Source: Roseivirga sp. UBA6061 (GTDB taxonomy: Bacteria > Bacteroidota > Bacteroidia > Cytophagales > Cyclobacteriaceae). From it: a stretch of 30,274 nucleotides of DNA. The notes below the pieces were generated by a model. It was not told the DNA's origin. It worked only from the letters and a program-made list of their open reading frames with translations, and did no database searches. The position numbers and the translations under genes are program-made. Numbering within the stretch: position 1 is the first letter of the stretch; each line of letters begins with the position of its first letter. Below, piece after piece: positions 1-8,357 of the stretch. The DNA is taken from positions 42,757-73,030 of the forward strand of contig DIYF01000169.1 in assembly GCA_002427745.1 (NCBI GenBank). Reading direction: 5' to 3'.

Positions 1-352
1 GGCTGCCGGCTGCAATGTCAGTAACTCCGAAGGTCACCTCTGCAAAGGAAAAATCGCAGGAACCGGGTAAGAGGTTGTTCAGGTCGGTAACGAAGGAACT
101 GTTGGATGTATAGCTGTTAGTAATACCAGTGGCTGTGGCAGCAGAGGTAGTTCCGTATCTGACATCTATGTCACTGGCCTGGACATTGGTAATCTCTGTA
201 CCACCGCTGTAAACGAACATGTATTCGCTGAGGCCATCATTGGCATCGCATCCGTTAATCAGTGCACTTACAAGTTGTGCCTGTTGTGCCGACAGGTTCA
301 GAAAGGCAGCGCATAGCCACAAGACTAACGCTTTGCGTCTCCAGTATTTCAT
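1..352 (-). CDS. Secreted protein, N-terminal part only (cut by window edge)
   Basis: An open frame runs leftward from an ATG at 352-350 to the window edge without a stop, giving 117 residues. It begins with a clear Sec signal peptide: basic MKYWRRK, a hydrophobic stretch ALVLWLCAAF, then a cleavage-like LSAQ. The mature part (SALINGCDANDGLSEYMF and onward) is rich in Thr, Ser, Asn and Gly with little charge. That resembles the first extracellular domain of the large surface or secreted proteins common in Bacteroidota, which often carry a type IX secretion C-terminal signal. The C-terminus lies outside the window, so the size and sorting signal cannot be seen. A possible promoter box lies at 445-452. 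The reading frame and export are well supported; the function is unknown. Confidence 0.75.
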   Translation of the reverse strand, partial: MKYWRRKALVLWLCAAFLNLSAQQAQLVSALINGCDANDGLSEYMFVYSGGTEITNVQASDIDVRYGTTSAATATGITNSYTSNSSFVTDLNNLLPGSCDFSFAEVTFGVTDIAAGS

Positions 353-444
353 TCTATTTGATCGAGGTTTCTGCCTTAACTAATGGCAGTCGAAGTAACT
401 CCGTTGATATAAAATCATATCATTTACTTCGTTTTATTTCATAA

Positions 445-452
445 CAAAAGTA
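445..452 (-). promoter_or_regulatory. Possible -7 box for the leftward secreted-protein gene
   Basis: Read on the minus strand this is TACTTTTG, an exact match to the Bacteroidota TAnnTTTG -7 element, placed about 93 nt before the ATG at 352. No convincing TTG -33 element lies 19-22 bp further upstream, so this is a tentative call. Confidence 0.3.
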
Positions 453-704
453 GGGAATGAAGTTGGGAGTTGATGTAGGCAGCAAGAGAATTATGCAGGG
501 GGGGCTAAGCCCTGAAATCTATTAAATATCAATAATGTTTTCTATGGTTAAACCTCTGTTTATCAGTTTGTTAGATTGGTTTGTTGTGCGATTTTTTGGG
601 TTATAACAGGCTTTTTTTGTCTGTTTTGGAGGTGGGACATTTTGTAGACAGGGTGTGACAAGACCTGAAAAGCAGATGACAATTGCTTGAGAAAGTAAAA
701 TCTT

Positions 705-737
705 TTGTTGTCTGGTATTGAACAAAGATTACCTTTG
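705..737 (+). promoter_or_regulatory. Promoter of the his leader and operon
   Basis: TACCTTTG at 730-737 matches the Bacteroidota -7 consensus TAnnTTTG exactly. TTG at 708-710 (or 705-707) lies 19-22 bp upstream, the expected position of the -33 element. Transcription should begin about 4-8 nt past the box, near 741-745. This coincides with the ATG of the histidine-rich leader ORF at 744. Confidence 0.65.
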
Positions 738-743
738 CAGCCA

Positions 744-809
744 ATGGTTGAAATCTTCAACATCCAGACTACAGCACACCACGTGTACCACTTCCATCAT
801 CTCTCGTAG
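744..809 (+). CDS. hisL: His operon leader peptide (21 aa, histidine-rich)
   Basis: A 21-codon ORF starts at ATG 744-746 and stops at TAG 807-809, 95 nt before hisG. Five of its last ten codons are histidine, reading AHHVYHFHH near the C-terminus (codons 777-782, 789-791 and 795-800). A run of His codons just before a biosynthetic his operon is the classic mark of an attenuator leader peptide: scarcity of charged tRNA-His stalls the ribosome there and changes the downstream RNA fold. The stop codon lies in the loop of a hairpin (798-817), and a second hairpin follows at 834-850. The matching promoter box at 730-737 puts the transcript start almost on the ATG, so the leader may be translated without a 5' untranslated region. 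The gene name follows the enterobacterial precedent and does not imply homology. Confidence 0.75.
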   Translation: MVEIFNIQTTAHHVYHFHHLS

Positions 810-854
810 GAGAGATGAACAATATACCCTTGGCCGGCAGGTTCTGCCGGTACA
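776..854 (+). promoter_or_regulatory. Candidate his attenuator RNA structures
   Basis: Hairpin A at 798-817 has a perfect 8-bp stem (CATCTCTC with GAGAGATG) and a GTAG loop that contains most of the leader stop codon. Hairpin B at 834-850 has a perfect 7-bp stem (CCGGCAG with CTGCCGG) and a 3-nt loop. TGTACC at 784-789, inside the His codons, is complementary to GGTACA at 849-854 at the foot of hairpin B. A ribosome stalled on the leader could therefore change which pairing forms. Hairpin B is not followed by a U-run, so the mechanism (transcription termination, Rho-assisted, or translation control of hisG) is undetermined. Confidence 0.55.
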
Positions 855-904
855 TACGATTCAAAACTTAATCAATTTCTAAAATTCTTGGTTGAATAAA
901 TCAG

Positions 905-1765
905 ATGGAAAATATTTTACGTATCGCTGTTCAAAAAAAGGGAAGACTCAGCGATGATTCATTAAAGCTTATTAAAGAGTGCGGTATCAAGTTTAATAAT
1001 GGTACCGGCAAGCTCGTGGCCTCAGCGACCAATTTCCCCATGGAGTTTCTTTTTCTGAGAGATGATGATATACCGGGTTATGTACAGGATGGAATTGCCG
1101 ATATCGGAATTGTAGGAGCCAATGAGGCGGAGGAAAAAGATAAAGATGTAAACTGGTTTAAAAAGCTTGGTTTCTCCAAGTGCCGTTTGTCTCTGGCCAT
1201 AGATAAGAATCAGGACTATAATGGTATACAGGATTTTGCCGGTAAAAGCCTGGCTACCTCATACCCGAAGATTCTGGAAGACTTTCTCTCCGCCAATAAT
1301 ATCAAAGCAGATATTCATGAAATATCAGGTTCGGTAGAGATCGCCCCCAGCATAGGGCTGGCCTATGGAATCTGTGATATTGTGAGCTCAGGCAGTACCC
1401 TGATGAGTAATGGGCTCAAAGAGGTAGAGGTGATTTACAAGTCAGAAGCTGTATTGCTGGCAAATAAGGAATTGTCTGCAGAGAAGAGGGCCATTCTTGA
1501 TCGATTGATCTTCAGAATCGATGCAGTACAGACAGCCAAAAATAACAAATACATTCTGCTCAATGCACCTAACGACAAGGTGGATGAGATTGTACAGATA
1601 TTACCAGGTATGAAGAGTCCTACGGTGATGCCGCTGGCAGATGGGGCCTGGAGCTCTATACATTCCGTGATTCAGGAGGATGATTTCTGGCAGATTATAG
1701 AAGATCTGAGAAATGCCGGAGCAGAAGGAATTCTGGTGGTACCTATTGAAAAGATGATCCTATGA
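905..1765 (+). CDS. hisG: ATP phosphoribosyltransferase, long form (HisG)
   Basis: HisG catalyses the first step of histidine synthesis, joining ATP and PRPP to give phosphoribosyl-ATP in the cytoplasm. At 286 residues it is the long form, with two catalytic lobes (about 1-210) and a C-terminal ACT-like regulatory domain (about 212-286, ending GAEGILVVPIEKMIL) that in this form binds histidine for feedback inhibition. The N-terminus LRIAVQKKGRLSDDSL and the segment GICDIVSSGSTLMSNGL, matching the PRPP-binding region, are typical. A long-form HisG does not need HisZ. It is the first structural gene behind the histidine-rich leader, so both transcript-level and allosteric control are likely. 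Its stop overlaps the hisD start (ATGA, 1762-1765), suggesting translational coupling. Confidence 0.97.
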   Translation: MENILRIAVQKKGRLSDDSLKLIKECGIKFNNGTGKLVASATNFPMEFLFLRDDDIPGYVQDGIADIGIVGANEAEEKDKDVNWFKKLGFSKCRLSLAIDKNQDYNGIQDFAGKSLATSYPKILEDFLSANNIKADIHEISGSVEIAPSIGLAYGICDIVSSGSTLMSNGLKEVEVIYKSEAVLLANKELSAEKRAILDRLIFRIDAVQTAKNNKYILLNAPNDKVDEIVQILPGMKSPTVMPLADGAWSSIHSVIQEDDFWQIIEDLRNAGAEGILVVPIEKMIL

Positions 1766-3051
1766 AACTGGTAGTAAATCCGGCCAGGGATACCTGGGGA
1801 GCGCTATTGCAACGCCCGACCCTGGAGCTTGAGGAAATTGAAAAGCAGGTGCGTCCTGTTATGGAGGCCGTCAAGGTCAGGGGAGATGAGGCTCTCAAAG
1901 AGTTCACTGCCAGGTTTGATGGGGTAGATCTTGATGATATCCGTGTAAGCGCAGAAGAAATTGAAAAGGCCAAAGCTTTGGTGCCTGATGAATTACAGGA
2001 GGCCATCAAAGTGGCCAGGGCCAATATTGAGACCTTCCATGCCGCACAGAGACAGGAGGTGATGAAGGTAGAAACGATGCCGGGCGTCAGCTGCTACCGC
2101 AAATCTGTAGCTATAGAAAAAGTGGGGCTCTATATCCCGGGAGGAACCGCTCCCTTGTTCTCTACAGTACTTATGCTGGCGGTTCCTGCCAATATTGCCG
2201 GATGTAAGGAAATCGTATTGTGTACACCACCTGATAAAGAGGGGAATATCAATCCGGCCATTCTGTTTACGGCTGACCTGGTAGGGGTGACCAGAATTTT
2301 TAAAGCAGGCGGGGGGCAGGCTATTGCGGCTATGACGTTTGGTACAGAAACCATCCCTAAGGTGAATAAGATTTTCGGGCCGGGTAATCAATATGTTACC
2401 GCTGCAAAACAACTGTCCACTAAATACGGACTGGCCATTGATATGCCGGCCGGACCTTCTGAGGTGGCTGTATATGCAGATAGTTCGGCAGTGCCTGCTT
2501 TTGTGGCAGCTGATTTATTGTCTCAGGCAGAACATGGGGTAGATTCCCAGGTGGTGCTGGTAGCTGACTCCGAAGAGGTGGTAGATGCGGTGAATCAGGC
2601 AATTGAAGTCCAGCTGAAAGCGCTGCCGAGAACTGATATTGCGGCCAAAGCACTGGATAACAGTGTGGCGATTGTTCTGGAGCAGCAGACAGATGCCATC
2701 GCTCTGCTCAATGAATATGGGGCAGAACACCTGATTCTTTCCGTGCAGGAACCCTGGCAGGTGGCTGATCAGATCATCAACGCGGGTTCCGTATTTCTGG
2801 GCAATTATACCCCGGAATCAGCAGGAGATTATGCCTCCGGTACGAACCATACATTGCCCACCAATGGCTATGCAAAGATGTACAGTGGCGTATCGCTGGA
2901 TAGCTACGTGAAGAAGATTACCTATCAGGAGATATCCAAAGAAGGCCTGAAGGCTCTTGGGCCGGTAATCGAGAAAATGGCATCTGCTGAACAGCTGGAA
3001 GCTCATAAAAATGCGGTTACGCTCAGACTTAAATCACTGGATGATGTTTGA
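1762..3051 (+). CDS. hisD: Histidinol dehydrogenase (HisD)
   Basis: HisD oxidises L-histidinol to L-histidine in two NAD-dependent steps, the last reactions of the pathway, using a bound zinc. The 429-residue length is normal. Visible family motifs are the NAD/substrate segment KVGLYIPGGTAPLFSTVLM (about 120-138), GPGNQYVTAAKQ (about 207-218), LLSQAEHGVDSQ (about 252-263, containing the zinc-ligand Gln and His), GAEHLIL near 320 with the catalytic Glu-His pair, and GTNHTLPTNG with the SGVSLDSY segment. It overlaps hisG by 4 nt at its start and the hisC start by a few codons at its end. Confidence 0.97.
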   Translation: MKLVVNPARDTWGALLQRPTLELEEIEKQVRPVMEAVKVRGDEALKEFTARFDGVDLDDIRVSAEEIEKAKALVPDELQEAIKVARANIETFHAAQRQEVMKVETMPGVSCYRKSVAIEKVGLYIPGGTAPLFSTVLMLAVPANIAGCKEIVLCTPPDKEGNINPAILFTADLVGVTRIFKAGGGQAIAAMTFGTETIPKVNKIFGPGNQYVTAAKQLSTKYGLAIDMPAGPSEVAVYADSSAVPAFVAADLLSQAEHGVDSQVVLVADSEEVVDAVNQAIEVQLKALPRTDIAAKALDNSVAIVLEQQTDAIALLNEYGAEHLILSVQEPWQVADQIINAGSVFLGNYTPESAGDYASGTNHTLPTNGYAKMYSGVSLDSYVKKITYQEISKEGLKALGPVIEKMASAEQLEAHKNAVTLRLKSLDDV

Positions 3052-4096
3052 TCCTGTAAAGCTTTTAAGACCGCATCTGCAGTCGCTGGTGCCGTACTCC
3101 TCGGCCAGAGATGATTATCAGGGGGATGAAGGGGTGTTTCTGGATGCCAATGAAAACCCATTGGGCTCTATTACTGAGCGCAAGTGGAACCGTTATCCGG
3201 ACCCTTATCAAACTGCTCTGAAAGCCAAAATAGCAGAGATCAAGGAGGTGCCTGCTGCGAATATTTTTCTGGGCAATGGCAGTGATGAACCCATTGATCT
3301 TTTATTCCGGGCTTTTTGTGAACCGGGAAAAGATGAAGTGATCACCAATCCGCCAACCTATGGTATGTATAAGGTGAGCGCTGATATCAATAACGTGTTG
3401 GTGACAGAGGTACTGCTTACCCCGCAATATGATCTGGATGTGGATGCCATCAAAGCGGCCATTACAGAGGAAACGAAGATTATTTTTATCTGCTCACCCA
3501 ATAACCCTACCGGTAACGATGTGGACCTGAAGAAAATCGAGGAGCTGTTGGGCTTGTTTGCTGGAATTGTGGTGGTGGATGAGGCTTATATAGATTTTGC
3601 TGACAGAGAGAGCTTTGCTCAAAAATTGGAAGACTTCCCGAATCTGGTGGTATTGCAGACCTTTAGTAAGGCCTGGGGGCTTGCCTCACTGAGACTGGGA
3701 ATGGCCTATGCCTCAGAAGCCATTGTGGGTATCTTGAATAAGATCAAGCCACCTTATAATATCAGTGGTTTGACACAGGAAACCGTACTGGATGGTTTGG
3801 AAAATGTGGCCACTAAAGATCAGATGGTAGCAGAGATTCTGGAGAATAAGGCTGAACTGAAAGAAGGACTTGAGTCTCTGTCTGTGGTAAAGAAAATCCA
3901 CCCTTCCGATGCCAATTTCTTTCTGGTGGAAATGGAAAACGGGCACGATTTATACAAACGACTGATTGATCAGAAAGTAATCGTAAGAGATCGCTCCAGG
4001 GTAGTTTTGTGTGATGACGGACTCAGGATTACGATTGGTTCTAAATATGAGAACTTCAGGCTTATTCAGGCCATTAAAGAATTGACAAGTAAGTAG
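3041..4096 (+). CDS. hisC: Histidinol-phosphate aminotransferase (HisC)
   Basis: HisC is a class I/II PLP-dependent aminotransferase that converts imidazole acetol-phosphate and glutamate to histidinol-phosphate. With the start at 3041 (ATGATG, so 3044 is equally possible) it has 351 residues, the usual size. Motifs include LDANENPLG (about 35-43), NPPTYGMY, CSPNNPTGN (about 151-159), VVVDEAYIDF, and TFSKAWGLASLRLG with the PLP-binding Lys near 210. An in-frame ATG at 3011 would add ten residues not typical of the family and increase the overlap with hisD. The chosen start overlaps hisD by 11 nt, consistent with coupled translation. Confidence 0.95.
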   Translation: MMFDPVKLLRPHLQSLVPYSSARDDYQGDEGVFLDANENPLGSITERKWNRYPDPYQTALKAKIAEIKEVPAANIFLGNGSDEPIDLLFRAFCEPGKDEVITNPPTYGMYKVSADINNVLVTEVLLTPQYDLDVDAIKAAITEETKIIFICSPNNPTGNDVDLKKIEELLGLFAGIVVVDEAYIDFADRESFAQKLEDFPNLVVLQTFSKAWGLASLRLGMAYASEAIVGILNKIKPPYNISGLTQETVLDGLENVATKDQMVAEILENKAELKEGLESLSVVKKIHPSDANFFLVEMENGHDLYKRLIDQKVIVRDRSRVVLCDDGLRITIGSKYENFRLIQAIKELTSK

Positions 4097-4127
4097 GCCT
4101 TTGAGGTCACAAAAGACATAGTAACCC

Positions 4128-5225
4128 ATGGAAAAAGTACTTTTTATTGATCGTGATGGTACCATCATTGTAGAGCCGATCGAAGATGAGCAGGTAGACT
4201 CACTGGAGAAACTGGAATTTTTACCCGGGGCCATATCCAATCTGCGTAAGATTGTAGAGCAGCTCGATTACAAGCTGGTCATGGTAACAAATCAGGATGG
4301 CTTGGGCACAGACTCATTTCCTGAAGATACCTTCTGGCCGGCACACAATAAGATGCTCAGGACCCTTGAAGGGGAAGGGGTGATTTTCGATGATATCGTG
4401 ATCGATCGCACTTTTGCCCATGAAAATGCACCCACCCGTAAGCCTGGTACGGCCCTGCTGACGAAATATCTGGAGGGAGATTACGATCTGGAAAACTCCT
4501 ATGTTTTCGGTGATCGTGTTTCTGATATTCAGCTGGCTGATAATCTGGGGGCCAGGGCAATTTTTATTGCAGAAGAGACGAATGAGCGGGCAGCCCTCAC
4601 CACGATGAGCTGGGATGAAATCTTCTCGTTTCTCCAGATGCCACCGCGAAGCGCTGAGGTGACCCGGGTTACCAAAGAGACTGATATAGCCATTTCGCTA
4701 AACCTGGATGGTACCGGTGTTTGTAATAATGATACCGGCCTGGGCTTTTTCGACCATATGCTTGATCAGTTGGGTAAGCACTCCGGTGCTGACTTAACCG
4801 TGAAAGTAAAAGGTGATCTGCATATTGATGAGCATCATACCATTGAAGATACGGCACTGGCTTTAGGTGAAGCTTATGCGAAGGCAATAGGTGACAAAAA
4901 AGGAATCAGTCGCTATGGTTTCTTATTGCCTATGGATGAGGCCCTGGCACAGGTGGCCATTGACTTTAGTGGCAGGCCCTGGCTGGTTTGGGAAGCCGAT
5001 TTCAAAAGAGAAAAAGTAGGAGACATGCCTACTGAAATGTTTATGCATTTCTTTAAGTCTTTCTCAGATGCTGCCAAATGCAACCTGAATGTGAAAGTGG
5101 AGGGGGATAATGAGCATCACAAAATCGAGTCAATCTTCAAAGCCTTTGCCAAGGCCATCAAGATGGCGGTAAAGCGTAACCCCGATGAACTGGGCCTGCT
5201 GCCAAGTACCAAAGGTACTTTGTAG
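4128..5225 (+). CDS. hisB: Bifunctional histidinol-phosphatase / imidazoleglycerol-phosphate dehydratase (HisB)
   Basis: This is a two-domain fusion. Residues 1 to about 165 are a HAD-superfamily histidinol-phosphatase with the nucleophile motif FIDRDGT (Asp8 and Asp10) and a later [11 protein letters not shown] motif. Residues from about 172 to 365 are imidazoleglycerol-phosphate dehydratase with the metal-binding [14 protein letters not shown] and [19 protein letters not shown] segments. It therefore supplies two separate pathway steps. It lies 31 nt after hisC and is the last his gene here. hisH, hisA, hisF and hisI/E do not follow; a strong inverted repeat and a convergent gene come next. 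Confidence 0.96.
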   Translation: MEKVLFIDRDGTIIVEPIEDEQVDSLEKLEFLPGAISNLRKIVEQLDYKLVMVTNQDGLGTDSFPEDTFWPAHNKMLRTLEGEGVIFDDIVIDRTFAHENAPTRKPGTALLTKYLEGDYDLENSYVFGDRVSDIQLADNLGARAIFIAEETNERAALTTMSWDEIFSFLQMPPRSAEVTRVTKETDIAISLNLDGTGVCNNDTGLGFFDHMLDQLGKHSGADLTVKVKGDLHIDEHHTIEDTALALGEAYAKAIGDKKGISRYGFLLPMDEALAQVAIDFSGRPWLVWEADFKREKVGDMPTEMFMHFFKSFSDAAKCNLNVKVEGDNEHHKIESIFKAFAKAIKMAVKRNPDELGLLPSTKGTL

Positions 5226-5259
5226 GGTAGACTCTATTCGTCTGACCATTCATTCGTTC

Positions 5260-5292
5260 ATTCGTCCGACCACTATAAGTGGTCAGACGAAT
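5260..5292. terminator. Bidirectional terminator-like inverted repeat between hisB and the CHAT gene
   Basis: Two 15-nt arms (5260-5274 and 5278-5292) pair with one mismatch around a 3-nt ATA loop. The arm core ATTCGTCYGACCA also occurs directly repeated at 5237-5249, and its complement recurs in part at 5297-5307. The position between two convergent genes fits a transcription end for both, although there is no long T-run on either side. Confidence 0.55.
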
Positions 5293-5307
5293 AACCCGGA
5301 CGAATAG

Positions 5308-8300
5308 CTAGGATTTCCTTCTGACTGTTCTTCTGATCAGCATCAGTATGCCTAAAATGACTAAGGCGGCTATTGACAGCCACAGCTGCCAGGTAGGGAT
5401 TGATTTGAGTGGGGCAGGATCACCTATGAGTACAAACTGTGACCAGAAATAGGGGTGAGCGTGCAATTGATCAGCGTTATTAAGGTAGTTGAGTTTGGCA
5501 GTTTGCAGGGCCTGTGCCTTGTTTGATTCTGCCGAAAGTCCCTTGTAAAACTCTGATATCAGGCTGGTGCCGGAGTTGTCGTCTACTTTCCATAAGCTCA
5601 TCAGCACACTGGGCACTCCCGCATAGGTAAAACCCCGGGCAAGACTCATAACACCTTCTCCGGCAAGGTAGTAGCCGCTGCCGGTCTCACAGGCACTCAG
5701 AATCGCCAGCCGGGCCTTCAGGTCCATGTTCTCCAGCTCATAGACGTGCAGTTTGCCATCAGCAGAGTCAGCAGCAAAACTAAGGTGTGACAGCCCCGGA
5801 TTGTCGGGGTCCAGGTTGCCATGGGTCGCCAGGTGAAGTATCTCAAAGCGATTGGCATCGGCCTGGAATTGTCTTTTGGTACCCTGATCACCCTGAAAGA
5901 GAGCTGCTGAAAAATGCCGGTTGACCTGCTCTATTTCCTTGCTCGTATTCGGGAGGTTGCCTTCACTAAATGGAGCCATGGCCAGTACTCTGGTCTTACC
6001 CCAGCTGACCCCTGCTTCGGGCTGGAGCAGTGAGGCAGAATAGCTATAGCGTACCGGGTATTGCTTTATCAGGTAGGGAAGCCCGATAAAGTCGGGCTCA
6101 TTGCCGGGCTGAGGTGTGATCAGTGTTTCAAAGGGCAGGTAATTCAGGAAATCATCGGGTACAATGTATAAAGCCTCCGGATTATCCCCGAATTCACTGA
6201 GTAGCGGCATGAGCAACTCCTGATATAGTCTTTGTCCTCTCTGGTTGAGCCGCTGATAAGCAAGCTTTGCATTGGTCTGAAGAAGTGTGGGGTCGTTGAT
6301 GGTGGAGATGTATTGAATCACCAGGCTCCTCAGTGAAGTCATGGGTTCAGAAAGCTCTCTGATGTGCACCCGATCGGCAGAGACAGCCATGGCAAAAACG
6401 CTGTTTTCGCCCACAAAGTAGTCGATCAGTAGTTCGTTGTTGTCGGCCAGTTTTTTCTGAACCTGGCTAAGGCTGAGTTGGTCCCGGCCGTGACGCGCCT
6501 CGTAGTACTTTGGATAACCGGCTTTGAAATTCTCTTTCAGTCTGTCCAGCTCATTGGTCTTGTCAAGCCTGTAGGCATTATAAAGTGTTGCTTTTTCATC
6601 ATCTCCCTTCTGTCTGGCTTTATAGAGTTCACTCTCATAAAAGGCTATGTCTATTTCAAGGGCTCTTTCTGATTCGATCAGCTCAGTCGGTACGCCTCCC
6701 ATCAGGTTGGCATTTTTGATTTGCAGTAAGTCAGATAGCAGAGAAGATTTGCCCTTCTCAAACAGGCGGAACAGTGCAGAAGCTGTGGCATTGTTCTGGT
6801 TTTTCCGGTAGTTCTGAAACAATGTTTTGATGGCTAATTCATATAGCGGTACAGCTTCAGATTTCAGGAAAACACGAGAGCCTTCTGCCTTATGTTCATA
6901 GTACATGGAATCCACCAGGGCTACGGCTGTTGTTACGGTATTGGTAAGGGCTTCATCACGCGATGGGAGGGCATCCAGGTATCTGGCCTGGCTCACCAGG
7001 GTTTTCAGGAGTTCTCTCCGGGAGCGTACTCCGGTCAGTGTGGGTAGCGACCAGTCAGCAGCAGACTTAAAGTCAGGTACCAGTATCGAGATGGACTTTT
7101 GATAATGTCGAACTACTGCTTCCCTGTCTCCGCTCAGCGCTGCCATTTCAGCCAGATAACGATAGAGCTTGGCTACCTCAGGGTTGGTCTGGTCTTTAAA
7201 AGAGGCGATGGCCAGGTTCAGAAACTGCGTTGCCTTCTCCGGCTCTTTTAATTGATGGTAATAGTAACCCAGGTTTGACAGGGTTTGTCCGGACTCAGGG
7301 TTTAATCGGTAGCATTGGTCGAGGTGAGTTTTGGCGATGTTCAGCTCGCCTGATTGTATCTGGGTCAGGGCAAGGTTGTTATAAAAGATGATCTCGCTGT
7401 TTTCAGTTACACTGACCTTATAGTCAGATACAGTTTTGGCTCTGCGGGAGCCGTAAACCAGGGCATTCGGGTAGTCCTTCTTTCTGAGGTTTATGAGTAG
7501 CAGATTGTTGTAAATACTCACAAGAGGTCTCGCATTTGCGGCCATGTCTTTTTTCGCTACCAGCTCAGCTCGTTCCAGTACTTCCTCTGCCTGGTCATAG
7601 TCGGCCCGGTTCATATAGGCAATGCCCAGGTTGTTGTAGGCATAAATGAGCCTTTGCCCCGATGAGGTCTGGCTTTCCCTGAAACGCACCGATTTAATGG
7701 CATTATCAAGGCCTTTTTCATAATCTCCGGTATTGTTGTAGATGGCTCCGAGCAGGTTCAGCACGGTGCCGTAAATTCCCGGCAGAGGGTCCAGCTTTTC
7801 TTCAATAAAATCCCTGGTTTTACTCAGCAAAGTGTCGGCCGAAGCAAACTGTTTCAGGCGATACAGGTTTGAGCCCATGCCTACCCGGCAGCTTGCCACG
7901 CGACTCCAGTTGCTTTGATTCAGGTAAAGTGCTTCAGCCTGGTTCAGGTAATGAATGGAGCTGTCATAAGCTCCGGTTCGTATAAAAGCATCTCCTTTGG
8001 CTTTCAGGGCTTCCGCCATGAGAGTGTCTCTGTCAGCAAGGTGTTGCTTTACGGTCTTCAGAGCAGCGTGGGCCGCAGCTAACCTGAGTTGGTTGTTTCT
8101 TTTACGGTCGTAGTTTTTTGCCATTAAAGATTGGGCAGCGGCAAGACCTGCCCAATCTTCTGCGGCTTTTGCTTCTTCCAGAAAGGCATCCAGAACAAGC
8201 AGTGATGAATCGTAAAGTTTTTTGCTGTAAAAAGATTGTGCCTGCTCCAGTCCGGATAATATGCTACCAGTTTGCCCTCTCAGTCCTGTTGTCAGGAGTA

Positions 8301-8349
8301 GGGTCAACCATATGATGTAGTAGATTTTCCTGTATAAAGTTGCTGGCAA
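5308..8349 (-). CDS. Secreted, membrane-anchored TPR-CHAT caspase-like protein
   Basis: This is a 1013-residue protein. Residues 1-26 are a signal peptide (YIIWLTLLLTTGLRGQ). About 30-420 are tetratricopeptide helices, for example LIYAYNNLGIAYMNRADYDQAEEVL. A helical linker spans about 530-640, and a CHAT domain about 640-970. The C-terminal 28 residues are a single membrane helix (LWLSIAALVILGILMLI) followed by a basic RRTVRRKS tail, so the bulk should face the periplasm with the C-terminal anchor in the inner membrane. The CHAT catalytic pair is intact: His843 in EILHLATHG (codon 5821-5823) and Cys887 in AILSACETGSG (codon 5689-5691). CHAT domains are caspase-fold cysteine peptidases; known members include separase relatives and the protease of type III-E CRISPR. 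The start is 8 nt after a small acidic-protein gene, suggesting co-expression. An ECF sigma/anti-sigma pair is divergently encoded nearby. The substrate is unknown. Confidence 0.93.
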   Translation of the reverse strand: MPATLYRKIYYIIWLTLLLTTGLRGQTGSILSGLEQAQSFYSKKLYDSSLLVLDAFLEEAKAAEDWAGLAAAQSLMAKNYDRKRNNQLRLAAAHAALKTVKQHLADRDTLMAEALKAKGDAFIRTGAYDSSIHYLNQAEALYLNQSNWSRVASCRVGMGSNLYRLKQFASADTLLSKTRDFIEEKLDPLPGIYGTVLNLLGAIYNNTGDYEKGLDNAIKSVRFRESQTSSGQRLIYAYNNLGIAYMNRADYDQAEEVLERAELVAKKDMAANARPLVSIYNNLLLINLRKKDYPNALVYGSRRAKTVSDYKVSVTENSEIIFYNNLALTQIQSGELNIAKTHLDQCYRLNPESGQTLSNLGYYYHQLKEPEKATQFLNLAIASFKDQTNPEVAKLYRYLAEMAALSGDREAVVRHYQKSISILVPDFKSAADWSLPTLTGVRSRRELLKTLVSQARYLDALPSRDEALTNTVTTAVALVDSMYYEHKAEGSRVFLKSEAVPLYELAIKTLFQNYRKNQNNATASALFRLFEKGKSSLLSDLLQIKNANLMGGVPTELIESERALEIDIAFYESELYKARQKGDDEKATLYNAYRLDKTNELDRLKENFKAGYPKYYEARHGRDQLSLSQVQKKLADNNELLIDYFVGENSVFAMAVSADRVHIRELSEPMTSLRSLVIQYISTINDPTLLQTNAKLAYQRLNQRGQRLYQELLMPLLSEFGDNPEALYIVPDDFLNYLPFETLITPQPGNEPDFIGLPYLIKQYPVRYSYSASLLQPEAGVSWGKTRVLAMAPFSEGNLPNTSKEIEQVNRHFSAALFQGDQGTKRQFQADANRFEILHLATHGNLDPDNPGLSHLSFAADSADGKLHVYELENMDLKARLAILSACETGSGYYLAGEGVMSLARGFTYAGVPSVLMSLWKVDDNSGTSLISEFYKGLSAESNKAQALQTAKLNYLNNADQLHAHPYFWSQFVLIGDPAPLKSIPTWQLWLSIAALVILGILMLIRRTVRRKS

Positions 8350-8357
8350 TCTCTCCT

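Larger units (their letters stand above)
353..904. other. Intergenic region: divergent 5' regions and his leader
   Basis: This 552-bp gap separates the leftward secreted-protein gene from hisG. The right-hand 200 bp hold the his promoter, the leader peptide and two hairpins, listed separately. The left part (about 453-700) is AT-rich and has no recognisable gene. It contains a run of seven G at 498-504 and a weak hairpin at 605-625 (a 7-bp stem with one G-T pair around a T7 loop). Confidence 0.6.

Noticed and set aside
455..523. Short rightward ORF of 22 codons starting MKLGVDVG
   Set aside because: It has no promoter of its own, no conserved features and an odd poly-Gly region from the G7 run.
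563..763. Leftward ORFs of 66-67 codons across 522-763
   Set aside because: They lie antisense over the his promoter and leader, have no family features, and their composition follows the AT-rich intergenic DNA.
1993..2412. Leftward ORF of 139 codons inside hisD
   Set aside because: It is a shadow of the conserved hisD frame, with low-quality composition.
3011..3040. Longer hisC start adding ten residues
   Set aside because: The extra residues are not typical of HisC and would lie wholly inside hisD; the ATGATG at 3041 fits the family N-terminus.
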